A DNA stretch of 64,000 nt from Prevotella sp. (GTDB lineage Bacteria; Bacteroidota; Bacteroidia; Bacteroidales; Bacteroidaceae): the NCBI GenBank assembly GCA_017554145.1, contig JAFZIZ010000008.1, positions 124,001-188,000 of the forward strand, given 5' to 3'. The stretch's first letter is position 1. Each line of letters begins with the position of its first letter. Positions 26,864-34,718 of the stretch are shown in pieces. The notes under the pieces are model-generated. The model saw only the letters and a program-made list of their open reading frames with translations, ran no database searches and was not told where the DNA came from. Made by a program: the position numbers and the translations under genes.

Positions 26864-28069
26864 ATGAAAAAGATAACGATACTCATAATGACGGCACTGG
26901 TACTGCTGACATCCTGTTCGAAAGACGAAGAGAAAGTGGTGCCACCTGCCAAAAGAACGGTGATAGCCTATATGGCAGCGGAGAACTCGTTGTCGGGATT
27001 TACACAGAGCGACATCAATGAAATGATTGCTGGTGTGAAAAGCATCTCAAAATATGATAACATGATGGTGTTCGTAGACCGTGCGAACCCATCAGAAAAG
27101 CCTTGCATCATCCGACTGCAAAACAACGACAAGCAACCGACAGACACCGTCAAAAAATATGAACACGACTTCTATACTTCAGATCCAGAGAAGATGAAGG
27201 AGGTGATCCAGTGGGTGATGACAAACTATCCAGCAGACGACTACGGGCTCATCCTCTGGGGACACGGCAATGGCTGGGTGATTATGAACGACTCGGTGAC
27301 ATCACAAAGAGCTATCGCCGTTGACAACGGAAATAATAAGGCAAGTGACCAGGGGCTGTGGATGAATATCCCTTCCCTCAGAGTAGCCCTGAAGTCTCTT
27401 CCCCATCCTTTCAAGTTTATTTTCGCCGACTGCTGTAACATGCAGAATGTTGAGACTACCTACGAACTGAAAGACGTGACGGAATACTATATCGCATCGC
27501 CTGCAGGAATACCTGGAAGTGGAGCTCCCTATAAGAAAGTTATCCCCGATTTGTTCAACTACGATGATGTGCAGATGTATCAAAAGACATGTGATGACTA
27601 TTATGACATCATTGACGAAGAAGGCGGACACCTACCCCTCTCCGTCATCCGAACGGACCGTCTTCCACAACTCGCTCAAGCAACCAAGTTGATTCTCAAC
27701 AACATCTATCAATCGGGAACAAACATCAATACCGATAAACTCATCTATTACTATGCATACAGTATGAAGAAAAAAGAAGAGCACGTCATGTATGACATGA
27801 ACGACTTCCTGCTCCGACATGCTGACGAGCAAGATTATAAGAATTGGCTGAAAGCGTTCAACGAGGCAGTGGTCTACAAGAAGATGAGTGAAAGATGGCA
27901 AGTCATGGGAACCCTTTACTTTGACTTCGAAGTGACAGAAGAACGTTTCGGAGGTGTCAGCATGTTTATACCCTTAAAGCGATATCAGGAAACACTGCTC
28001 AAATACAATGAGTTGATACCTAAGATGGCATGGTATCATGCCGTAGGCTGGTCGGAACTGGGTTGGTGA
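26864..28069 (+). CDS. Clostripain-related cysteine peptidase lipoprotein (C11 family)
   Basis: A 401-residue lipoprotein: MKKITILIMTALVLLTSC puts the lipid-modified Cys at residue 18. The peptidase domain has LILWGHGNGW with catalytic His134, and FIFADCCNMQNVE, in which Cys191 aligns with the catalytic Cys of DACLM-type sites. YYIASPAGIPGSGAPY is also family-like. C11 enzymes cleave after Arg or Lys. It probably acts at the cell surface or in the periplasm. The ATG lies 5 bp after the -7 element. The 3' end overlaps gldE convergently by 34 bp. Confidence 0.85.
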   Translation: MKKITILIMTALVLLTSCSKDEEKVVPPAKRTVIAYMAAENSLSGFTQSDINEMIAGVKSISKYDNMMVFVDRANPSEKPCIIRLQNNDKQPTDTVKKYEHDFYTSDPEKMKEVIQWVMTNYPADDYGLILWGHGNGWVIMNDSVTSQRAIAVDNGNNKASDQGLWMNIPSLRVALKSLPHPFKFIFADCCNMQNVETTYELKDVTEYYIASPAGIPGSGAPYKKVIPDLFNYDDVQMYQKTCDDYYDIIDEEGGHLPLSVIRTDRLPQLAQATKLILNNIYQSGTNINTDKLIYYYAYSMKKKEEHVMYDMNDFLLRHADEQDYKNWLKAFNEAVVYKKMSERWQVMGTLYFDFEVTEERFGGVSMFIPLKRYQETLLKYNELIPKMAWYHAVGWSELGW

Positions 28070-29367
28070 ACAATGACCTTCACCTTGGAGATGCGACGTT
28101 CTTCCATCTCTAATATCTCAAACGTGAAGTTCAGATAGTCTATCCGCTCATGCATCTCAGGGAAGTCGCCCTTGATTTCCAGTAATAATCCTGCAAGACT
28201 ATCGGCATCGCCCTCTACCTCCGCGAATATCTCATCATCAAGTTTCAAAATCTTATAGAAATCACTGAGCAACGTCTTACCTTCAAAGATAAACGTATTG
28301 CTGTTGACACGGACATAACTCTTCTCGTCCTCATCATACTCATCGTTGATTTCACCCACGATTTCCTCTAAGATATCCTCCAACGTGACGATACCACTGG
28401 TACCGCCAAATTCATCGACAACAATGGCGATATGTACCTTGTTCTCCTGAAATTCACGCAACAGGTCGTCGATCTTCTTTGTCTCAGGGACGAAATATGG
28501 AGGACGAATGAGCGACTGCCAACGGAAATTAGCTGGTTTACGTAGATGAGGCAATAAGTCCTTGATATATAAAATACCACGAACGTTATCGATATTATTT
28601 TGATAAACGGGAATACGGGAATAGTTATTCTCGACAATGCACTTCAGTACTTCGTTGAACGATGACTTGAAATCAAGGTTGACTACATCTTGACGACTGG
28701 TCATAATCTCCTTTGCCGTCTCATCGCCAAAACGGACAATACCTTCCAACATACGCTGTTCATCCTTAATTTCCTCTTTGTCTGTCAGTTCCAATGCCTG
28801 CTCCAAATCATCCACGCTCAACACATGGTTCTCCTGCTGTACTACTTTGTCGGCAAGAATACGTGACTTAATAAGAATAGTGGCGAAGGGATAAAACAAT
28901 TTGCGGCAGAACAAAATGCCGTTTACTGCCGTACGACAAAAGCGCAGTGGCTGTTGTCCCATATAAATTTTCGGCATAATCTCACCAAACAGCAGCAACA
29001 GAAAAGTCAACAATACTGTCAGGCATACGAACTGTAACCAATAGACACCACCAAAGTCCACCACCTTTGCAAAGAAATAGTTGCAAAGCATAATAATCGT
29101 TACATTTACCAGATTATTAGTAATTAGAATCGTAGCTAAAGTGCGCTCCGACTCCTCACGCAATCCTAAAATCTGACGGTCACGCTCCGTCCTCTCCTCT
29201 TCCAATTCGCTCAAATCAGCCGGTGACAAAGAGAAGAAAGCAATCTCTGAACCAGAGGCAAAACCAGACAGCAGCAACAGAAAGGATGCCAGAATAATAG
29301 CAATCATGGCACCATAATCAGGTGCCATCATGTGTACTTCACTCAGGATTTGTTGAAGATAGTCCAT
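28036..29367 (-). CDS. gldE: GldE-like CNNM/CorC membrane protein
   Basis: A 443-residue protein. An N-terminal CNNM (DUF21) transmembrane domain occupies about residues 15-190 (FASGSEIAFFSLSPADLSELEEE). A pair of CBS domains follows at ~200-330 (MTSRQDVVNLD, NYSRIPVYQNNIDNVRGILYIKDLLP, DEFGGTSGIVTLEDILEEIVGEI), then a C-terminal CorC_HlyC domain. CNNM proteins are linked to Mg2+/Co2+ transport. In Bacteroidetes the member next to ssb is named GldE because its loss can affect gliding and type IX secretion; no gliding role is implied here. It overlaps ssb by 29 bp. Confidence 0.88.
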   Translation of the reverse strand: MDYLQQILSEVHMMAPDYGAMIAIILASFLLLLSGFASGSEIAFFSLSPADLSELEEERTERDRQILGLREESERTLATILITNNLVNVTIIMLCNYFFAKVVDFGGVYWLQFVCLTVLLTFLLLLFGEIMPKIYMGQQPLRFCRTAVNGILFCRKLFYPFATILIKSRILADKVVQQENHVLSVDDLEQALELTDKEEIKDEQRMLEGIVRFGDETAKEIMTSRQDVVNLDFKSSFNEVLKCIVENNYSRIPVYQNNIDNVRGILYIKDLLPHLRKPANFRWQSLIRPPYFVPETKKIDDLLREFQENKVHIAIVVDEFGGTSGIVTLEDILEEIVGEINDEYDEDEKSYVRVNSNTFIFEGKTLLSDFYKILKLDDEIFAEVEGDADSLAGLLLEIKGDFPEMHERIDYLNFTFEILEMEERRISKVKVIVHQPSSDQPTA

Positions 29368-29701
29368 TGTCGGATTTTGGTGAAAGCATCTCCATATTAT
29401 CTGCCCATATCTCCGTTACATAGCGACGCTGTCCTTGCTTGTCGTCGTAGGTAGAATAGCGTAGACGACCTTCGATATAAAGTTTGTCGCCTTTATGGAC
29501 ATATTGCTCAACTATTTCGGCCAATTTACGCCAAAGTATTACATTATGCCAATCAGTATGATCTGGAACCTGCGTACCATTCTGCAAGGTATAACCACGC
29601 TCAGTTGTTGCTAATCGCAAGCGAGCCACGGCAACACCCTGCTCTACATAACGTACTTCAGGGTCAGCACCCACATTACCAATCAACATCACTTTATTCA
29701 T
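29339..29701 (-). CDS. ssb: Single-stranded DNA-binding protein
   Basis: A 120-residue OB-fold protein opening with MNKVMLIGNVGADPEVRYVEQGVAVARLRLATTE, the SSB signature, with WHNVILWRKLAEIVEQYVHKGDKLYIEGRL in the middle. The C-terminus ends SPKSDNGLSSTNPE and lacks the acidic DDLPF-type tip that normally recruits repair and replication partners. The last codons overlap gldE by 29 bp, which may explain the altered tail. A second, full-length SSB elsewhere would be expected. Confidence 0.92.
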   Translation of the reverse strand: MNKVMLIGNVGADPEVRYVEQGVAVARLRLATTERGYTLQNGTQVPDHTDWHNVILWRKLAEIVEQYVHKGDKLYIEGRLRYSTYDDKQGQRRYVTEIWADNMEMLSPKSDNGLSSTNPE

Positions 29702-29710
29702 ACCTTATGC

Positions 29711-30250
29711 TTATTTACATTGACCAAGATAACGGAACTTAAAGTTCTTTCCTTTCGCGGAAGGGAATTGGCTACGCTCATCGACTCTACCTCGCAGATG
29801 ATCAATAATGCGGTTATAGCAATCTATACCGGAGATTGCCTTGCACTGAGCCACGAAATGAGTGTCGCGATACTGGAACTTACCTGTACCTGGAACTTGT
29901 TGTACACGCTTGAAGTCCAAAGAGCCCTCATACCATCCCGGCATCTCTTCGTTCAAACGAACGATGGCTGGAGCCTGCATCTTCTCACGTGATTCCACAG
30001 GCGTATGTAAGGCACGCTTCTCTTTGAAATCAAGCATCGTAGCAGCCTCGGTCTTGATAATAATAAAGTAAACACGGGGACGTATCTTGTAACGCTTGGG
30101 GTAAAAGACATCACTGGCACAATAATCACGGATATCATTCTCAAGCATAGGATTCATTCCTATCTCATCAATATCGGCAAGAAATGCAATAGCATCGTCG
30201 ACATTAGTGACAAGGATTTCTTTTTCAAAATAACGTAAATAAAAATTCAT
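29711..30250 (-). CDS. Conserved hypothetical protein (Bacteroidales)
   Basis: A 179-residue soluble protein without a signal peptide or membrane segment. It begins MNFYLRYFEKEILVTNVDDAIAFLADIDEIGMNP and has a basic C-terminus (SAKGKNFKFRYLGQCK). I recognise the sequence style from Bacteroidales genomes but know no function. The frame is open further upstream through tRNA genes; the ATG at 30248-30250, 38 bp after the tRNA-Gly, is the realistic start. It lies 9 bp before ssb and is probably transcribed with the tRNA cluster, ssb and gldE. Confidence 0.7.
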   Translation of the reverse strand: MNFYLRYFEKEILVTNVDDAIAFLADIDEIGMNPMLENDIRDYCASDVFYPKRYKIRPRVYFIIIKTEAATMLDFKEKRALHTPVESREKMQAPAIVRLNEEMPGWYEGSLDFKRVQQVPGTGKFQYRDTHFVAQCKAISGIDCYNRIIDHLRGRVDERSQFPSAKGKNFKFRYLGQCK

Positions 30251-30288
30251 CCGAATAGTTTGGTTTTCAAGAAAGTCTATGATAAAAG

Positions 30289-30361
30289 AGCGGAAAACGG
30301 GACTCGGACCCGCGACCCCAACCTTGGCAAGGTTGTGCTCTACCAACTGAGCTATTTCCGC
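30289..30361 (-). tRNA. tRNA-Gly(GCC), copy 1
   Basis: A complete cloverleaf, 73 nt with discriminator U, no encoded CCA. The acceptor stem GCGGAAA pairs with the 3' end. The anticodon GCC corresponds to 30326-30328 on the plus strand. Identical in sequence to copy 2 at 30723-30795. It is the last tRNA of a four-tRNA minus-strand cluster. Confidence 0.97.
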
Positions 30362-30392
30362 TTGTATTCCTTTGGAATCCAATCGGCATTTT

Positions 30393-30447
30393 CGGCTGTG
30401 CTCGGCATAAAGTAAACTTTCTGCACTCACTTGCACGAAAATTCCGC
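30393..30447 (-). repeat. 55-bp duplicated leader upstream of tRNA-Gly copy 1
   Basis: This segment matches 30821-30875 at 52 of 55 positions by eye. Each copy lies just 5' of a tRNA-Gly gene, at slightly different distances. Leader and tRNA were therefore duplicated together, after which the sequence between them diverged. Confidence 0.8.
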
Positions 30448-30478
30448 AATGTTTGCTATTCCTTTTCAAAATTTTACG

Positions 30479-30562
30479 TGAAGAGGAGGAGACTCGAACT
30501 CCCACGTCGCAATTGACACTACCCCCTCAAAGTAGCGCGTCTACCAATTCCGCCACCTCTCC
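30479..30562 (-). tRNA. tRNA-Leu(GAG)
   Basis: 84 nt with a long variable arm, as expected for leucine. Acceptor GGAGAGG pairs with CCTCTTC through one G-U. The anticodon loop TTGAGGG gives anticodon GAG. The discriminator is A; CCA is not encoded. Confidence 0.95.
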
Positions 30563-30589
30563 AACATATTAATATTGAATAAAAAAGAG

Positions 30590-30671
30590 TGCCCAGAACA
30601 GGACTCGAACCTGCACGCCTCGCGGCACACGCACCTGAAACGTGCGCGTCTACCAATTCCGCCACCTGGGC
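30590..30671 (-). tRNA. tRNA-Leu(CAG)
   Basis: 82 nt with a class II variable arm. Acceptor GCCCAGG pairs with TCTGGGC. The anticodon loop TTCAGGT gives anticodon CAG. Discriminator A, no encoded CCA. Confidence 0.95.
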
Positions 30672-30722
30672 ATTTATATCGTCAAAGCCTTTCCTTGACG
30701 CTCTTTTTTGTTCAATAAGTGG

Positions 30723-30795
30723 AGCGGAAAACGGGACTCGGACCCGCGACCCCAACCTTGGCAAGGTTGTGCTCTACCAACTGAGCTATTTCCGC
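30723..30795 (-). tRNA. tRNA-Gly(GCC), copy 2
   Basis: Identical to copy 1 at 30289-30361. It is the promoter-proximal gene of the minus-strand cluster Gly-Leu-Leu-Gly. Confidence 0.97.
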
Positions 30796-30820
30796 ATCTT
30801 CTTCGAAGATTCGTCTTTTC

Positions 30821-30875
30821 CGGCTGCGTTCGGCATAAAGTAAACTTTCTGCACTCACTTGCACGGAAATTCCGC
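30821..30875 (-). repeat. 55-bp duplicated leader upstream of tRNA-Gly copy 2
   Basis: Partner of 30393-30447 (three mismatches in 55). It lies between the cluster promoter and the first tRNA-Gly. Confidence 0.8.
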
Positions 30876-30907
30876 TTGTCTTAGGCAACCTCTCTCGATT
30901 GCGGATG

Positions 30908-30938
30908 CAAAGGTAATGCTTTTTTCGGAACTGACAAA
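30908..30938 (-). promoter_or_regulatory. Promoter of the tRNA cluster
   Basis: TTTG (30935-30938), 19-bp spacer, TACCTTTG (30908-30915) on the minus strand. It drives Gly-Leu-Leu-Gly and, with no terminator seen, probably the hypothetical gene, ssb and gldE. Confidence 0.8.
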
Positions 30939-30972
30939 CTTTTCGAGTGATTTTTTTACTGAAAAATTGATT

Positions 30973-31815
30973 TTACTTGGGATTAGCATCAGGATTGGCA
31001 TTGGTATATCCCTTACGCAGCAGGTTAACTTGCGTAACAATATTATAATAACCATTCGTAAAGAGACCGTGCTTTTTCAGTTCCTTGACATCATTTGCCG
31101 TCAGATGAATACGGAAGACACCGCCATCACCTACTGGCGAGCAGCCCCATTCGTTCAACTGATAGTCATTGCCTTCCAACGTCTTGTCGCTTTCCTGGTA
31201 GATTGTTTTAAAAAGCCAATAGATGATGCTGGGATCACTCGTATCGTTCTGATAGATAAACTCCAACTGGTCACCGGGCTGTGCATCTACAAATTTGTCG
31301 GCATCGATGACGAAGCTATTCTCCCAGTTACCGAAAGAACATTCTCCCGTCCAGATGGGAGTGGAATCCCACTGAGAAGTACCTGGAGTCAGATAAACCT
31401 TCTTCACACCCAGAGAGCAGGAATCAGCCGTCTGGATAATCACCTCAGCAACCTGACTGACATCCTGACCATCGAAATAGATGGTTAACTTAGAGATACC
31501 TTTCTTACCATATACGATGACCCTCGTTCCTATCTTCACCTGCGTACCGACTTTGGTTGGTCCTGCGTATTCGACGGTGAGAGACTCATACTGCGACCAA
31601 TCGACTGGCAAGTTACGTTCTGTCATATCGGCAGAAAGGCCACCCCACGGAATGGAGTTATAGGTGATGGAGCCATCGTCGTTATGTTCAAAAGACTCAT
31701 GGATATTCCACGTACTATTGAACTTCGAATTGAGCGTCAAATCGTCTTCACTATTGGTCTTGGATATGCATGCTATCAGCAAGACAGATGCCAGCATCAT
31801 TAGGATTTTCTTCAT
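30973..31815 (-). CDS. Lipoprotein with two beta-sandwich-like domains, function unknown
   Basis: A 280-residue lipoprotein (MKKILMMLASVLLIAC, lipobox Cys16). Two beta-rich regions follow, about residues 30-145 and 145-255. They share aromatic-rich patterns such as SFEHNDDGSITYNSIPWGGL and CSFGNWENSFVIDADKF, which resemble the carbohydrate-binding-like modules on surface lipoproteins of Prevotella. No catalytic residues are recognisable. It stands alone between the tRNA cluster and nspC under its own promoter. A glycan-binding role is inference. Confidence 0.65.
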   Translation of the reverse strand: MKKILMMLASVLLIACISKTNSEDDLTLNSKFNSTWNIHESFEHNDDGSITYNSIPWGGLSADMTERNLPVDWSQYESLTVEYAGPTKVGTQVKIGTRVIVYGKKGISKLTIYFDGQDVSQVAEVIIQTADSCSLGVKKVYLTPGTSQWDSTPIWTGECSFGNWENSFVIDADKFVDAQPGDQLEFIYQNDTSDPSIIYWLFKTIYQESDKTLEGNDYQLNEWGCSPVGDGGVFRIHLTANDVKELKKHGLFTNGYYNIVTQVNLLRKGYTNANPDANPK

Positions 31816-31848
31816 TCTAATATTTGTTTTGAGTCAGTAATCGGTTGC

Positions 31849-31878
31849 GAATATAAGCATATTTTATGGATATACAAT
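31849..31878 (-). promoter_or_regulatory. Probable promoter of the beta-sandwich lipoprotein gene
   Basis: Minus strand: TTG (31876-31878), 19-bp spacer, TATATTCG (31849-31856). The last bases deviate from TTTG, so it is weaker than the others. Confidence 0.45.
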
Positions 31879-31903
31879 GGATTTTCGATGAAAAGTGACG
31901 TTT

Positions 31904-33034
31904 TCAGTCCATTCTGTTGCGATAATCCTCGTAATTGTATTGACGTAATATTTCCAATTGTCCATCTTCATGAAGCATCCCGATAGCTGGATGAGAGATG
32001 CCGTTGAACATGTTGGTCTTAACTGTGGTGTAATGAATCATGTCTTCGAAAATAACTTCCTCGCCAACCTGAAGTTCATGGTCAAAACTCCAAGAACTCA
32101 TGAAGTCGCCAGCGAGACAGCTGTTGCCGCCCAATCTATAGTGGTGAGAGGTGAGTGGTGAGAGGTGAGAGGTTTCATCTACGTGGACAGCTCCGCGAAC
32201 ATCGGGATAGTACGGCATTTCAAGACAATCGGGCATGTGGCAGGTGAAACTGACGTCAAGGATGGCTGTACGGATGCCTTTGTCCTCCACGATATCAACA
32301 ACATGAGAGACGAGCGGTCCTGTCTGCCAGGCGAAGGCACTTCCTGGTTCGAAAATCACCTTCAGATGGGGATAGCGCTGATGGAATCCCTGCATAATAT
32401 TGACGAGCAGCTCAATGTCGTAGTCCTTGCGAGTAACAAGATGGCCACCACCAAAGTTAATCCACTCCAGTTGCGGGAACCACGGTGAGAACTTCTCCTC
32501 GATATGACGAAGCGTACGCTCGAAAACGTCTGCCCCACTCTCGCAGTGACAATGACAATGGAAACCTTCGATATCAAAAGGCAACTGCTCCGGCAACTTA
32601 TCAGCCGTAACACCGAAACGGGTGCCAGCCGCACAGGGATTATATAACAAGGTACCCACTTCCGAATACTCCGGATTGATACGCAACCCTATGGAACATG
32701 CTGCTGCCCGATGATGATAGCGCTCATATTGCGACAGCGAGTTGAAGGTTAGATGGGAAGAACATGCCACAATCTCGTCTATCTCTTCATCAGTATATGC
32801 TGGCGAGAAAGTATGCGCCTTACTACCAAACTCATTGAGGGCGAGTTTTGCCTCCGACAGTGAACTGGCAGTGGTAGAATGAATATACTCACGGAATACC
32901 GGGAACGTCTTCCACAGGGCAAAAGCCTTGAAAGCCAAGATAAATTCCGAATCTGTTCTCTCTGCCACCTGTCGGATGAGCGACAAGTTATGGCGCAGTT
33001 TCTCCTCCTCTATTATATAAATAGGTGTACTCAT
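31904..33034 (-). CDS. nspC: Carboxynorspermidine decarboxylase NspC
   Basis: A PLP-dependent fold III decarboxylase, 376 residues, that makes (nor)spermidine from carboxy(nor)spermidine. The PLP lysine is Lys36 in ILAFKAFALW. FHCHCHCESGAD and INFGGGHLVTRKDYD are PLP-phosphate and substrate motifs, and YRLGGNSCLAGD carries the active-site Cys. Residues ~288-297 (just before YRLGG) contain SHLSPLTSHH, encoded by a heptamer array inserted in frame. It is divergent from the ThiE-like gene. A -7 element lies 36 bp upstream. Confidence 0.92.
   Translation of the reverse strand: MSTPIYIIEEEKLRHNLSLIRQVAERTDSEFILAFKAFALWKTFPVFREYIHSTTASSLSEAKLALNEFGSKAHTFSPAYTDEEIDEIVACSSHLTFNSLSQYERYHHRAAACSIGLRINPEYSEVGTLLYNPCAAGTRFGVTADKLPEQLPFDIEGFHCHCHCESGADVFERTLRHIEEKFSPWFPQLEWINFGGGHLVTRKDYDIELLVNIMQGFHQRYPHLKVIFEPGSAFAWQTGPLVSHVVDIVEDKGIRTAILDVSFTCHMPDCLEMPYYPDVRGAVHVDETSHLSPLTSHHYRLGGNSCLAGDFMSSWSFDHELQVGEEVIFEDMIHYTTVKTNMFNGISHPAIGMLHEDGQLEILRQYNYEDYRNRMD
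32144..32171 (-). repeat. In-frame heptamer array inside nspC, 4 units
   Basis: Four 7-bp units on the plus strand: three read GTGAGAG and one GTGAGTG, followed by a partial GT. The array adds Ser/His/Leu-rich residues to a loop ahead of the active-site Cys motif. Confidence 0.85.
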
Positions 33035-33069
33035 TTCTTTTTTCGTGAGTAAAATATATTTTTCGACTG

Positions 33070-33077
33070 CAAAGATA
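33070..33077 (-). promoter_or_regulatory. Promoter -7 element of nspC
   Basis: TATCTTTG on the minus strand, 35 bp before the nspC ATG; no -33 TTG at standard spacing. Confidence 0.5.
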
Positions 33078-33096
33078 AACTTTTATTGCGGTTAAA

Positions 33097-33127
33097 TTGC
33101 ATTATTCCATTAAAATTATTAATTTTG
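33097..33127 (+). promoter_or_regulatory. Promoter of the ThiE-like gene
   Basis: TTG (33097-33099), 20-bp spacer, TAATTTTG (33120-33127), 24 bp before the ATG. Divergent from the nspC promoter. Confidence 0.65.
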
Positions 33128-33151
33128 CAGGTGAATCGAGATAATAATCGT

Positions 33152-33760
33152 ATGAAACTCATCGTAATGACACAACCCACGTTTTTCGTGGAGGAAGACA
33201 AAATCCTGACATCGCTCTTCGATGAGGGACTTGACTGCCTGCACCTGCACAAGCCAGGTTCTTCACCAATGTATGCTGAGCGACTGCTTACGCTGCTGTC
33301 GGATGACTGTCATTCAAAGATTGTCGTTCATGACCATTTCTATCTGAAGGAAGAATACAAACTGAGAGGTATTCATATAGATGACAGCAATACCCCGATA
33401 CCACAAGGCTACAAAGGGAAAATCAGTCGTACGTGTACTCGTATTGACGATTTAAAAGAGGTAAAGCGCCATGTTGATTATGTCTTTCTAAAAAGTATCT
33501 TCGACAGCCAAACACAGACCAACGAGAAATCTTCCTTTACTGCCAACCAACTGGAGAATGCTGCTAAGAAAGGACTGATTGACCGCCATGTGTATGCACT
33601 AGGCGGCATGAACATCGACAATCTCCGCTGGGCAAAGAATCTTGGTTTTGGTGGCGTGGTGATCTGTGGCGATCTCTGGAACCGCTTCAATATTCATCAG
33701 GAACTTGACTACAAAGCCCTGATAGCCCACTTCGAGAAAATAAGAAAAATAATAGGATAA
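33152..33760 (+). CDS. ThiE-like thiamine phosphate synthase family protein
   Basis: A 202-residue TIM-barrel protein. LIVMTQPTFF, GLDCLHLHKPGSS, LRGIHIDDSN, RTCTRIDDLKEVKRHVDYVFLKSIFDSQT and YALGGMNIDNLRWAKNLGFGGVVICGDLW match the strand order of ThiE/TenI. The usual pyrophosphate-binding sequence is only partly recognisable, so it may be TenI-like rather than a true synthase. The ATG at 33152 was chosen because upstream in-frame starts lie in the promoter. It is followed 14 bp later by prs. Confidence 0.75.
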   Translation: MKLIVMTQPTFFVEEDKILTSLFDEGLDCLHLHKPGSSPMYAERLLTLLSDDCHSKIVVHDHFYLKEEYKLRGIHIDDSNTPIPQGYKGKISRTCTRIDDLKEVKRHVDYVFLKSIFDSQTQTNEKSSFTANQLENAAKKGLIDRHVYALGGMNIDNLRWAKNLGFGGVVICGDLWNRFNIHQELDYKALIAHFEKIRKIIG

Positions 33761-33774
33761 ATATCTAAAAGACT

Positions 33775-34713
33775 ATGAGCTCTAACAAGAATTACATGGT
33801 ATTTTCTGGTACTGCCACCAAGTACCTTGCAGAGAAAATCTGCCAAAGTTTAGGATGTCCGTTAGGCGAACTGGTGATTACGAAGTTCTCCGACGGCGAA
33901 TTTGCCGTGTCGTATGAGGAGTCTATTCGCGGTCGCGACATTTTCCTCGTGCAGAGCACATTCCCTAACAGCGATAACCTGATGGAACTATTGTTGATGA
34001 TTGACGCAGCCAAGCGTGCTTCCGCCCGTACTATCAATGCCGTTATCCCCTATTTCGGATGGGCACGTCAAGACCGTAAAGACAAACCACGTGTCAGCAT
34101 TGGCGCCAAACTGGTGGCAGACCTGCTGAGCGTTGCCGGAGTCGACCGTGTCATCACAATGGACTTGCATGCCGACCAGATTCAGGGATTCTTCGACGTT
34201 CCTGTCGACCATCTCTACGCCTCAAACGTCATCCTGCCCTATCTGCAGTCGCTGAAACTCGACAATCTGGTGATTGCTTCGCCTGATGTCGGTGGTTCTA
34301 AGCGTGCCAACACCTATGCCAAATACTTGGGATGTCCATTGGTACTCTGCAATAAAACGCGTGCACGCGCCAATGTCGTTGCCACTATGCAGATTATCGG
34401 TGATGTTGACGGCAAGAATGTTGTGATTATTGATGACATGGTAGATACGGCAGGAACGATTACCAAAGCTGCCGATATCATGAAAGAAGCTGGAGCCGTA
34501 ACCGTTCGTGCCTGCGCTTCCCACTGCGTGATGAGTGGTCCTGCCAGTGAACGTGTTCAAGAGTCTGCTCTCGAGGAGATTGTCTTCACCGACTCTATCC
34601 CTTATACCCAGCGTTGCGCTAAGGTAAAACAACTCAGTGTTGCCGACTTGTTTGCTGAGACTATCCGTCGTGTTATCAACAACGAGAGTATCTCAAGCCA
34701 ATACATTATTTAA
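33775..34713 (+). CDS. prs: Ribose-phosphate pyrophosphokinase
   Basis: Makes PRPP from ribose 5-phosphate and ATP for nucleotide, histidine and tryptophan synthesis. The 312-residue protein has VITKFSDGEFAVSYEESIRGRDIFLVQST at the N-terminus, the signature DLHADQIQGFFDVPVDHL, and the PRPP-binding loop VVIIDDMVDTAGT. Length and motifs are standard for class I PRPP synthetases. It follows the ThiE-like gene by 14 bp and precedes the TlpA-like lipoprotein by 5 bp. Confidence 0.97.
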   Translation: MSSNKNYMVFSGTATKYLAEKICQSLGCPLGELVITKFSDGEFAVSYEESIRGRDIFLVQSTFPNSDNLMELLLMIDAAKRASARTINAVIPYFGWARQDRKDKPRVSIGAKLVADLLSVAGVDRVITMDLHADQIQGFFDVPVDHLYASNVILPYLQSLKLDNLVIASPDVGGSKRANTYAKYLGCPLVLCNKTRARANVVATMQIIGDVDGKNVVIIDDMVDTAGTITKAADIMKEAGAVTVRACASHCVMSGPASERVQESALEEIVFTDSIPYTQRCAKVKQLSVADLFAETIRRVINNESISSQYII

Positions 34714-34718
34714 TATAG

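Noticed and set aside
30251..30505. N-terminal extension of the hypothetical protein at 29711
   Set aside because: It reads through tRNA-Gly and part of tRNA-Leu; the internal ATG at 30250 is realistic.
30289..30795. Assembly artefact creating two tRNA-Gly copies
   Set aside because: The flanks differ and two distinct tRNA-Leu genes lie between them, so the duplication looks genuine.
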